A stretch of DNA of 64,000 bases, taken from contig JAOVFP010000006.1 in the NCBI GenBank assembly GCA_025738555.1, forward strand, positions 2,542,001 through 2,606,000. Direction: 5' to 3'. This document shows, in pieces, positions 12,765 through 23,223 of the stretch (position 1 is its first letter; each line of letters begins with the position of its first letter). The notes under the pieces were generated by a model. The model did no database searches. It was not told the DNA's origin and saw only the letters and a program-made list of their open reading frames with translations. The position numbers and the translations under genes were made by a program. The stretch comes from Cyathus striatus (lineage: Eukaryota; Basidiomycota; Agaricomycetes; Agaricales; Nidulariaceae).

Positions 12765-12902
12765 GGGGAGTTCAATCTTGACCGCTTTGTCGTGTCGCTA
12801 CAGATCAGTCGCTACAGCAACACTACAATCCTGCCGAAAAAGTTTGGCATGCGTTATAGAACAGTTGTAGCTGTATCATGTATCACCAAGATTGAACTTC
12901 CC
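12765..12902. mobile_element. 138-bp MITE with 16-bp TIRs and TA target duplication
   Basis: The left end reads GGGGAGTTCAATCTTG and the right end, in reverse complement, GGGAAGTTCAATCTTG: 15 of 16 matches. The dinucleotide TA flanks both ends (12763-12764 and 12903-12904). Size, lack of coding capacity and TA duplication fit a miniature element mobilised by a Tc1/mariner-type transposase. No autonomous partner is visible in the window. Confidence 0.75.
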
Positions 12903-12904
12903 TA

Positions 12905-14042
12905 TTGAACTCTCCGAGCTAGAAGGTCTACAGGATGTGTCCAACAGCAGTACCAGAATCTCATCCACTAAGTTTTCGTTACCATCTCTAATTGCTGGCT
13001 GTTTTGATCTAGGATTATTGTAGTTATTTCTACCAGTCAGGTGTAATGCTCGCTATGCATCCTCAAGTTATTTCCTCCACACCATGCACCTCAACGCTCT
13101 CTGTTTCGACGTACTTTTCTTCAGCGCTCAATATTATGGCAATGGAAAAATCAATAGGAAATAAATAACAGAGCACTTGTTCTTGGATCTTGAAGATCTT
13201 ATCACCTAGCCCTTGTGGACGTCGATCCCTTCACGTATGGCTCTCCTGTGGCATACTCCGAGTTTGATGCCGTCCCCTTTCAGTAGAAATGTACCTGGTT
13301 TAGCTGCATACACCTTCTCTCAGAAACACAATAGGGTGCTTCACGACTAGAAGGATCATGCATTTCGGCATGTATCCATCCCTTCCTTCCTCACAGAAAT
13401 CTCATAGACATGATACTGTGGTAGGTGCAAAGTAACGGCGGTTGCGCATCAGGTGTTGATAGGAGCAGAATTGGGAATATCTTGTCTCAAAAATGTGTCA
13501 AGTTGAGCGTAGCAAGGAGAAGGTGGTATGACATACTGGATAGACCCACTATTATGCTCTGCTCCTTCGTGTGTTGGAGTTGGCGGACAACGAAGCATTG
13601 ACTGACGAATAGTAAGTGTAATACGGGAGCATGGAGAGGGTGGTGAAAGATAATGTAATGTTGCGATACGCACCATAATATGGCAGCATGGGTAGGGCCC
13701 AGCAGCGGGTGTTCGAAACCCATGCAATCTCCATCCCTCCCACGAACGGTGACGTGGCATACATTTATGTCGGCTCTGTTACCTTGTTTCTATATTCGTA
13801 CACGGAGAGGAACTGGCAGTGTGGTGAGCCAGAATAAATACAATGCAACGAAACTTTGCCACACTCACCATAACAGTGATTCTGCTCAGTGCCGAGTCTT
13901 TAGCTAGATATAGCTGACTCTGTTCTATTGACCATTGTTCAAAATGTGGCAGTTAGCTAGTAGTTAAAACAAGTAAATGGAGTGGAACACACCGTAATGA
14001 GTGAGTTGAGGTGGTAAGTCTGAATATCGAAATCAGGCATGT
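12905..14042. other. Intergenic, no gene recognised
   Basis: No recognisable coding region or RNA gene. At 13,687-13,730 a segment with 'tggcagcatgggtagg' and 'ggtgttcgaaaccc' resembles the A and B boxes of a tRNA promoter. The surrounding sequence does not fold as a tRNA by eye, so at most it is the relic of a tRNA-derived repeat. Confidence 0.4.
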
Positions 14043-14320
14043 TGACAGCACATTGACAGCATGTGAATGCTTGACTCAGTGTGGGGTCATGGGTTCAAAC
14101 TTCGCATGCACGGTGCAGCATAGGTGATTCTTGATGAATTGATGTGTGGGGGCGAAGCCTAAGGATGAGTGAGATGGTTGAGACTTGATTGACATGTGAA
14201 ATACCTTGTGGTTGTGCAGCAGACTACCATGTGTTGCTGGCACATTGACAGCATATGAATGCTTGACCATGTATGGAGCCATAGGTTCAGACTTCGTGTG
14301 CAACATAGGTGATTCTTTGA
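14043..14320. repeat. Two direct repeats of about 85 bp, 193 bp apart
   Basis: Segments starting near 14,043 and 14,236 share 'cacattgacagcat', 'tgaatgcttgac', 'gggttcaaacttcg'/'aggttcagacttcg' and 'cataggtgattctt' in the same order. The first copy includes an extra 'acggtgcag'. No gene is associated. The repeats lie about 260 bp upstream of the KDZ transposase start codon. Confidence 0.6.
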
Positions 14321-14583
14321 GTGGTTGACCTTGGGTGTGGCAGTGATGGGTACAAAGATGAGGTATTGGGGCGTGAGATGGACTATGGTTAAGATGGTAG
14401 GTTCGCTTAGTGTGCTTCAGTATGACACTGGTTATTTTGGATTGAATCTCACACGCTGTCAAACTCTTCATACACACATAATACACGCCTCAAGCCAATT
14501 TATTAATAATACTTATTGAAGTATGGTTGGGCTATCACATGCAACCTCTTGCCCTTGCTTCCAGTCACATCCTACCTAACAAA

Positions 14584-17500
14584 ATGTCTCAAAAGCGCAA
14601 TGTTTCTCCTACAGCTGAATCTCCTATTAACATCAAAAAACATTCAAGGCACTCATCAATTGCCAAAAATACTGTTCAATTCCATTCTGTAGCACAATCC
14701 CGAGCATCAACATCCAATAAAAGTGGGAAAAAATCAGATCAGTCAGAATTACAAAGCCAGGGTTCTACATCTCGTTCATCAAAAATTACATCACATACAA
14801 TTGTGGAGAGTAAAGGCAAGATAAAATTGCAGAAGGACTCTGAAAGGCAGTGCAGCAATATATCTCATATAAAAGACAAATCAAGTACAGTGAATACAGA
14901 GAAGCAACCTGAAGTATTACAATCTGAAAGAAATGAAGAATCAATTTCAGTTGTGCATAATAGTGATCAACCAGTAAAGTTGACCCGTGAACATAATCAA
15001 AAATCTTCTGTAAGCATGTTGGATATTAAACTGTGTACACTCTCATAAAATATATAGGAAAAACTAAGGGACTGGATTAAACATCAAGATGAATTTCTGG
15101 ATGAACTTCTCCGCCATGATGGCAAAGGAGATTATGTCAATGAGAATAAATGTTCCCAGTGTAGGAATGAAAATGGTTTCTATAAGTGTAAAGATTGTTT
15201 AAATGGTGGTTTATTGCAATGCAAAGGGTGCATAGTGCAAGAACATGCTCATTTACCACTTCATCGCATAGAGGTAAGATGGAACCCCAATATTTAGCTT
15301 TATTTAAATTTCACTCATTATATACATTGTCTAGAAATGGAATGAATCTTATTTTGAAAAGGATACTCTGAGAAATCTGGGACTTATAATTCAACTTGGA
15401 CATGGAGGAGCTAATTGTTCTAATGCAACTGAACCCACTAGTAACTTGGTGGTGGTTGATAGTACTGGAATTCACACAGTTTCTGTTACTTTCTGTGAAT
15501 GTGAGAAACAATATATTCCATGCTATAGCCAGTTACTGCAGGCAAGATGGTTTCCAGCTAGCTTTATTCGTCCAAAAACAGTGTTTACATTTGAATGTCT
15601 TGAGACATTTCATGAACTTACATTGCAAGGAAAGACAACCTTATATGACTGGTATCACACATTATGTCAGAAAACAGACAAATGCAAACTGGACAAGGAA
15701 ATAGTAAGTAATTTGTTAACATGAGATAACATGCATATACTAAAATGTTACAAATTAAAGAATCGTTATAATGAGTTTAGACATGTTGTATGAATGTGGC
15801 GAATACTTTTTATGTGTAAACGTGGTGGTAGAGGTCAATTTACAGAAGGCATTAAAGGTACAAAAAATGGAGACTTGACAGTTGAATGCCCTGCTTGTCC
15901 ACATCCCAATAAAAATCTTCCTGAAGACTGGAAAAACAAAGAATTATCATCAAAGTATGTGTAGTTAATTATAATCCAATTTATTGACTTATATCAAATA
16001 CAGATTTCTATATATAATGTACCTTGCAATTGATGCCAATTTTAAGTTGAGCTGCAAAGAGCGTGGCATTCAGAATATAGAGCTTATGCCTGGGTGGGGT
16101 TCTTATATTGAAGAAGAAAGTTATCAAACACATCTTGCAAATTACAAGGAAGGTCCTGAGGTTGGTTGTGATCATTACTTTTATTTTTGATTGTAATTTT
16201 TTCTTAAATCTAGATTAATACATGTGATTCTGCTCATGATGCAATTCTTCAGGCTGGAGTACGTTCAGCCCCAGGACACTCAGTCACTGGAACAGCTCTT
16301 GTCATTTGTTCAAGGCATGCTTTAATTCGCAGGAATGGTGCAGGTGATTTGCAAAAAGGTGAACGGTAAGTAAGCTCTGTTTCTACAATACTGAATACAT
16401 ACTGAATACTACTAATTTTTCAATAGTTACTGCAATATTGACTATATTATGCTTTCAACACTTGCAAATATTGTTCTTCCATGGATTGTGATAACTTATG
16501 ACATTGGATGTCAGTGGTCTAAAAATTTGAGAAAGCGAATAGCAAATTATCCTGAGTCCTTGAGAATTTCTCCAAATACTAAAATTGATGTTGGTGTTCC
16601 ATCTTGGCATTTAAATGGTCATGGGAGCAAATGTCGCAGTGATTTTGCTTTAGCATATTTACCAGGAGCTGGCAGAACTTGTGGAGAGGAAATAGAAACA
16701 ACTTGGTCTAGCAGTAATCATCTTCGCCCTAGTACACGTGAAATGGGTCCAGCTTCTCGCCATGAAGTACTAAATGATCAGTGGAATGGATGGAATTTTC
16801 AAAAAGTTGTTGGTTTGGGTGTGTATTTTTTTATTCTTTTATAAATTATCATATTGAGTTAATATTCCAGTTGTGCATTTACTAAAGCATTACAATGAGG
16901 CTGTATCAATGAGCAAAAAGCATACAGAATTATTTGAGAAATTTAATGCAACATTCTCAGAAGATATAACAGCAAAATGGGAATCTCAAATTAAAGTATG
17001 GCATGAAAGTCATACTGGTCCAAATCCTTATCATGAGCCTGAGTGTAGTAAGTTAAATTTAAGATAATGAAACTATTCAAATATTTGCTAATATTCTAAT
17101 AGCTACAAGTTTGCAAGATGTAAGACTTGAACTAACTAATGAAGAAGCTGCTGATATGGAAAGAGGAGTTATTCCAAAACATAAGATGACTCTAACAAAA
17201 TTTCTCATTCTTGCATTTGAGCTTGAAGAGCAACAGTAAGTCAAGATCATTACCATATATATATATTACTTACATTGTTATTTAGATGTGCACTTAAACT
17301 TGAAGTTTCAAAATTATCAGAGAAATTAACCTCACAACAACAAGCTGATCTTCAAGATAAACATATTTCATTAGCTTCTCGGATTAAAAAATGGCAAGAA
17401 GTCCAACTTATTTATATGCCAGAGGTGGCAAATATATTGGCCCCTGTTATGATACCACTAAATGATTTGGATACATCTACTACAGAACCTATTGGCATTA

Positions 17501-18477
17501 AAACAGAAACAATTCCAATATATCTTCCCTCAACAATTTCAATAAATCTGCAGAATTTTCCACAAATGAAAAAAGTTGCTGACTCAGAAATGAGACTGCG
17601 CAAGGCACAAGCTGAAGATGCATTAGTAAACATACGACGTTATCGTCGTATGATCTCAACACTATGGCAATTCAAGCAACTTAATATATCAGGCACAGGG
17701 AACAAGCCAAATACACGAATGAGATCATTATATAAGAGATTTTATAATAAAATACAGCTTTTTGCAGAACAATATTGAAAAGCATATGATGCATTATCTG
17801 TACTTGAACCAAATGGAAACTGGCAGTTATATCTACAAGAACTTATGCAAGAAGATATACGAGGACCTGGAAAGGATTCAGATGATACATCAAGTAATGG
17901 AAGATTTGAAATATCATGGATTTGGCTAGTACCACGTGCCTCAGCTGATAATGAAAACAGTGATGAGCAAATGAATGAAAGTCTAAGAGTTGAATGGGCA
18001 AAATCACATGCAAGGAAAGAGAGATGGTCAGAGGAAGTTCTCATTCTTAAAGAAGAAATGAGAAGAGTTATTCAATATCATGAATGGAAGGCAGAGTGGT
18101 GGATTAGTATAAGTGATATTAGAGAATATGAACATAATGCAGAAATTGGTATACAACAGGGAGTAAAGGCATATGCACTTAAACAAGCATCAATTTGTCA
18201 GAGGCTAGCAAAGAGCTGTGCAGATCAATGGCTGCCTATGTTTAAAAAGCATAATGACATGCCAGAGTGGGCTTATAAATACATGAAATTAAATAATTCC
18301 CATGATGATGATGGTGATTGGCAATATGTAGATGAAAATAATTCTATAAATGTTGAGGACCATGCAGGTGAAGAAACTGAGGATGACATGGATGATGAAA
18401 ATGAGAATGATTCAGGTGAAGAAAATGAGGATGTAGATATGGATGATTACATAGATAGGTTTGAGTTGGAGGATTAA
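14584..18477 (+). pseudogene. KDZ transposase with CxC2-like cysteine cluster, inactivated by two TGA codons
   Basis: Ten exons join in frame from ATG 14,584: 14584-15009, 15058-15273, 15335-15703, 15761-15954, 16004-16160, 16214-16365, 16427-16818, 16871-17047, 17103-17235, 17286-18477 (1136 codons). Residues 1-142 are Ser/Lys-rich and disordered. A cysteine/histidine cluster follows (CSQCRNENGFYKCKDC, then HLPLHRIEKWNESYFEK), then 'QLLQARWFPASFIRPKT' and 'LQGKTTLYDWYH', matching the CxC2-like cluster associated with KDZ transposases. The core follows: 'LAIDANFKLSCKERG', 'YDIGCQWSKNL', 'VPSWHLNGHGSKC', 'GRTCGEEIETTWSSSNHL'. The C-terminus is strongly acidic. In-frame TGA codons interrupt at 15791-15793 (V-stop-MWR, where Arg is expected) and 17776-17778, both consistent with CGA to TGA. 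All splice sites look usable, so inactivation may be recent. Confidence 0.9.
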
Positions 18478-18599
18478 TGCAACAACTAGTAGGTGACATG
18501 TAGTTTATATTTGTAATTCAAAAGATAGTAGTATTGTATGTAGTTGGAATAAGAGCTGCTGAAAATGTGAAGTAATTTCCAAATTATTGCATATGATTG

Positions 18600-19300
18600 T
18601 TTCCATACACTCTCAAATGATCATATTTCAATTCCCAGTGATTAGTGTATTGACATAGCTTACTAAATAGCTATTATATACAAATGATTGTATTTAATTG
18701 TCCAGTGATTAGAGTATTAATATATTCTACTACAGCCATTACACACAAATGATTGCATATTATTGTCTCCTTACATTCCAAAATGATTGTATTTGATTGT
18801 CCTGTGATTAGTGTATCATTATAGCTTAATAAACAACTATTATATACAAATGATTGCATATGATTGTCTCCTTACATTTCAAAATGATTGTATTTGATTG
18901 CCCTGTGATTAGTGTATTATTATAGCTCAATAAACAGCCATTATATACAAATAATTGCATATGATTGTCTCCTTACATTTTAAAATGACTGTATTTGATT
19001 GCTCTGTGATTAGTGTACTATTGTATCTTAATAAACAGCTATTATATACAAATGAATGTATTTGATTGCCCTGTGATTAGTGTACTATTATATCTTAATA
19101 AACAGTCATAATATACAAATGATTGTATATGATTGCCTTGTGATTAGTGTATTATTATAGCTTAATAAACAACTATTATATATAAATGATTACATATGAT
19201 TGTCTCCTTACATTTTAAAATAATTGTATTTGATTGTCCAGTGATTAGAGTATTAATATATTCTACTACAGCCATTATATACAAATGATTGCATATGATT
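18600..19300. repeat. 101-bp satellite (with 68-bp variant units) behind the KDZ gene
   Basis: The phrase 'gtgattagtgtattatta', with flanking 'tatatacaaatgattgcata' and 'aatgattgtatttgattg', recurs near 18,700, 18,801, 18,902, 19,003, 19,071, 19,138 and 19,241. Spacings are about 101, 101, 101, 68, 67 and 103 bp. The array starts about 120 bp after the KDZ stop codon and ends just before a hairpin-bearing terminus, so it probably forms the 3' part of the KDZ element. Confidence 0.85.
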
Positions 19301-19336
19301 GTTATTCAATATTCCCCATACAAAAAAGCACAATCA

Positions 19337-19404
19337 TTTTGCCCTGGAAAAAGTATTGTGGCAATCTTTTTTTCAGGGCAAAAAAGTATCAGAATGGCTA
19401 ACAC
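19337..19404. other. Hairpin plus TGGCTAACAC terminus, candidate right end of the KDZ element
   Basis: TTTTGCCCTG (19337-19346) and CAGGGCAAAA (19374-19383) form a perfect 10-bp inverted repeat with a 27-nt loop. It is followed by TGGCTAACAC ending at 19404, where sequence identity with the other 1.2-kb inverted copy begins. An equivalent hairpin and TGGCTAACAC end lies at 43,790-43,852, and a decayed one in the opposite orientation at 46,677. I infer a conserved transposon terminus; the matching left end upstream of the KDZ gene was not found. Confidence 0.45.
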
Positions 19405-20052
19405 CACTCGACGCCGTTCATGCCAGCAGTGTCGCCATCTTCTGACGCTGCAGCATGGTCGGTTAGTGAACCCCACCGCAGATGAAAGGGGGGGAAACGG
19501 GGGGAGAAGAGAAGACAGAAGGGGGGGCTGAGTGATGTGGGCAACAGTGGTGTCGACACTGTCCTTGCTGTGGTGCCGCCGTCCCCATGATGCAGGGAGA
19601 AGGGGCTGGAGGGGTCTGGAGGACGTGGTGTCACTGCCACCATGCCGCAGGGGGGGGGAGGTGGGAGGAGGGAGGGGTGTGTGGTTGCGATGCAGGGGAG
19701 GTGGGGGGCAGGACGATGTGGTGTTGCACATTGAGGCCGGGGAAACGTTGAGGTGGGAAGAGCTTGCATCGTTGTTTTGACGCAGCAGCATGAAGGGGCG
19801 GCGCAGGTGGTGGTTGAGATGAGAGAGCCTGGTGATGGCTGTCAAGCAAGAGCTAGGGCATCTACAAGACTGTAGACGACGCTGTGGGAAGGTCAGATAG
19901 CGGGGGATGGCGAAGCGAGTGGAGGAAGGGGCATACCTGGTGACAGGCGACGTGGCATCAGTCTTGAGGGTGATGCTGAGGCGGGGAACACGTTGAGGTG
20001 AGGGACACGTTGAGGCGAGGGAAATGTTGAGGCGGGGGAAATGTTGAGGTGG

Positions 20053-20147
20053 GAAGAGCAAAGAGGAGGGGAAGAGCAAAGAGGAGGGGAAGAGCAAAGA
20101 GGAGGGGAAGAGCAAAGAGGAGGGGAAGAGCAAAGAGGAGGGGGAGT
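20053..20147. repeat. 19-bp minisatellite, five copies
   Basis: Five near-perfect head-to-tail copies of GAAGAGCAAAGAGGAGGGG. The inverted partner block has four copies at about 29,370-29,450. The copy-number difference is expected from replication slippage after the two blocks separated. Confidence 0.9.
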
Positions 20148-20271
20148 GTTGACAGTGGGAACGAAGAGCAACGACAGTGGTGACGCGTCACCAGTTATCG
20201 GTTACCGACGACCGGTGACAGAGAAGACAACGAGCATTATGTTGCTGGCGGCTATGTTATGGCGTCAATGA

Positions 20272-20345
20272 CACACTGGCTCAGTTGGTTAAGCGCGCCA
20301 TATATTCAATGACTAAGCCATAGTGTAGACTTGGGTTTGAAACAT
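20272..20345 (+). other. tRNA-like segment with pol III A box and B box (SINE head)
   Basis: 'tggctcagttggttaagcgc' matches a tRNA A box and D-arm. About 35 nt later 'gggtttgaaac' resembles a decayed B box. A cloverleaf with proper acceptor pairing is not obvious, so this is a tRNA-derived promoter of a SINE-like sequence and not a functional tRNA gene. In the inverted partner copy (28,500-29,240) a solo LTR has landed between the two boxes. Confidence 0.5.
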
Positions 20346-20626
20346 ATCCGATGCAATTTGTTTTATTAATATTACAATAAATGTATAATAAATACTAATA
20401 AAAGTCTGCACAGATTCCGAGGAAGTCTTTGTTACAGAATTCTGTGTAATCTGCATGGAATTTTCCATTCCATATAAATCTGTGTGGAATCTGTAAGAAT
20501 TCCATATGGAATATTTCCTTCATTATAGTGATACCTCAGCCAATTCTCAACCTCCCATATTCCGTACAGATTCTGCATAATCCACACGGATCCGTACAGA
20601 ATGCCCGGGTAAGCGTAAAGAGCTCG

Positions 20627-22748
20627 AAAAACCACACAAAACAATTAAGAAAATTCAAATTTATATTAATGTAATATTATCTATCCATGATTCTATCTAA
20701 TACACATGATATCCTGCTGTTCTTCCCTCCCACTCTTCTTGAGAATGTTTCCCACACTCCCACTGCACATTACACTGCCTCCTTATTGTCCAATGAGGGG
20801 GAGGGTGTTTGAGGATGAGGTAAGGGGTGTGTACAATGAATGAAGGAAGGGAACATGAGTGATTGGGAAGCAATGATAACAAGAGGGAGTATGAGACCCT
20901 CATTGTTGTGTACCTCCCTCCCTTGTCATTATGCACCCCACCTCCCACATTGTTGTGCACCCCTCCCCCCCCCCATATTGTCATACACCACCCTCCTATG
21001 TCAATGTGCACCCCCCTTCCATGTTGTCACCCCCCTCCCATGTTGTCAAACACCTCCTTCAGCATTGTTCCTCTGTGTTTTATCATTCTACCCACCATTA
21101 TTCCTCTTTGTCACATCACTCCCCCCTTGCCATCAATGTGGTATCCCCCCCAGTTGTTGACATGACATTTCTTTTGGTATTGACATGTTATTCCCTCTTC
21201 TGTTGCTGTGGTGTCATCTCTCTCACTATTGGCATGGCCCTCCATCCCTCCTCCTTTGTGGTGTTCCCCCCCACTGCCACACCCTAATTTGCTGTGGAGG
21301 GGATGGTTGGATCATGGGTAGATTTGGAGTGTTGTATAAATTACCTACTTAGTCCATTAGTTTCATACCTTTCATTATATTATACTAAAACACAATTTTA
21401 TGAGTTGTTCTACTATGCTTCCTTTTTATTTCTTTCATCCTATTATTTATCATTTTGATGTACTAACATATTCACTTCTTCAAGCCTTTGATAATAGGAC
21501 TTAGAGGCACTGCAAGTTCAATGCTGTAGCCAAACAATGTCAGCTGACTGGCACATCACTGTTTAGAAGTCCTCTTCCATTTTTCTCCCTTATCCTTTCT
21601 TCATCATTCCTCAAGCTCCAAGCATTGCATCAAGGGAGGATCAAGGATGGCAACTGGGTTTTACTGTCATTGTTCCTTACTTGATGTTATCCTGTGGTGG
21701 AAGGGAGGGTCATAGGTTGAGGACTAAGGGTTGTATTTCATATATTTCCTTTCTTGTATTGCTCACTCTTTCCATTCTATTGTAGTTCCACTCTTTTATT
21801 CTTTCCAGAGCATTCAGAAATCTGACTGATCAACAAGATGACAATGTTTTGACTTCAACAATTCCACAGTTGTCATGCTGCACATGCAGCTTGGGCGACT
21901 GCATTCACTCTTGGGGAGGGTGGTTACATCTTCATGCTAGCACTGTGGATTTCCATCAAAGATAACATTGTCAAAGTCATGTGGTTGGTTTGGAGGGTTC
22001 AGGGACACTAAGTTGTTTCTTTTACTTACTTTGTCTATTCATTCTGGAACATAGTCATTCTCTACCTTGTGACTTAGGCTTCTTCTTTTGTGTTTACTTT
22101 GGTCTCCAACAGTGTGAGAGCACATACACACATCAGATTATTCCAGTAGCACTTCACCATTGTATATTATGAGGGTACTATTGTACCTGGAAATTCACCT
22201 CTTTTTACAGCTTATTCCATATGTGCTACCTCAAACCTTGAGCCATAAGTCTTATGAAGAGAGTCAACACTATTATTCTCAAGAACTATTCTATATAAAT
22301 GCTAAGTTTTCATTTAAACATTGTACACTAACATTATTCTCTAGTTTTTCTCCTGAGGCCAAATAAGTCAAATAGCCATTCATTACACATAGCCAAGGTT
22401 ATTCATTCCACCACACTGCCCTCCATGCTGCCTTGTTATCATATTCCCCCTCCCCCTCATGCCACATTCCCCTCATATTCCTTCCCCATTAATGTTGTCA
22501 GGCTCCACATGTGTGCCTCTTCATTGTTCATTAGGAAAACTTGAAACTTGTAATTTTATAGAATTATATATATTTTTGATGATTTAGTAGATGTACAATT
22601 TTTGCATAGATCATATAAATTTCAACTAAATTATAAACCTGGATTTTAAATTGCTCAAGTCTTGTATAATTTTCAAAAGTTTTGCAAGTTTTCACATAAT
22701 TTACACTAAATTTACAAGATTGTTCAAGAAACATAATCCAGAGCAATA
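20627..22748. other. Intergenic, with a pyrimidine-rich degenerate minisatellite near 20,920-21,150
   Basis: Between about 20,920 and 21,150 units such as 'cctcccacattgttgtgcac' recur imperfectly on a C-rich strand. The rest (21,170-22,560) has pyrimidine-rich tracts and few CpG, and no gene is recognised. The minus-strand stop codon of the Plavaka remnant is at 22,749. Confidence 0.5.
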
Positions 22749-23223
22749 TCATATTATAACTCTATACAAGTGTGTATCTGTGAATGAATTAACATAAAAG
22801 ACTTGGCATTTATCCAACACATTACTACTCATCCACTCTTCAGGTACCACTGGTCCAAATTTTGGGAATAGATGTGCACTTCTACAAATGTTAGCCACTG
22901 GAATAATACTACACAGTGGTTCACCAGATCTGTCTCTTGCTGGAGTGACCTTATATAACATATGTTTTGGTTCAGGTTCATTGGAAAATTTTGTGTACCA
23001 TTCAATGTAGGCTAGATGTTCTGGTACTTCATTTACTGATGTAAACAGCTTACTTCGAGTTTTTTCTGTGAGAGAGAAAACAAGCCACACTCAGCCTATA
23101 CAATAGCCTAAATGTATTGTTAGAGTAAAATTCTACATAATTGTAGTAGATTTTTATACCATCTGTACCTGTATTTATTCCAGCCCCATCATTAATATAT
23201 GCTGTATCAAAATGACAGTATAT

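Larger units (their letters stand above)
19405..20626. repeat. 1.2-kb repeat, left copy of a dispersed inverted pair
   Basis: This block reappears in reverse complement at 28,222-34,797, where it is split by a solo LTR and a 4.7-kb foldback element. After removing those, both copies are about 1.2 kb. Contents in order: a G-rich segment with a GGGGGG run, a 19-bp minisatellite, a tRNA-like A box/B box segment, and a palindromic CTGTGTGGAATCTG-type end that stops at 'gtaaagagctcg'. There is no credible coding region; the long open frame on the minus strand is a translation of the minisatellite. Confidence 0.8.

Noticed and set aside
19306..20133. 275-codon open frame on the minus strand, Leu/Pro/Ser-rich
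   Set aside because: It is a translation of the 19-bp minisatellite and flanking C-rich repeat; the same sequence in the inverted copy is read in several frames.
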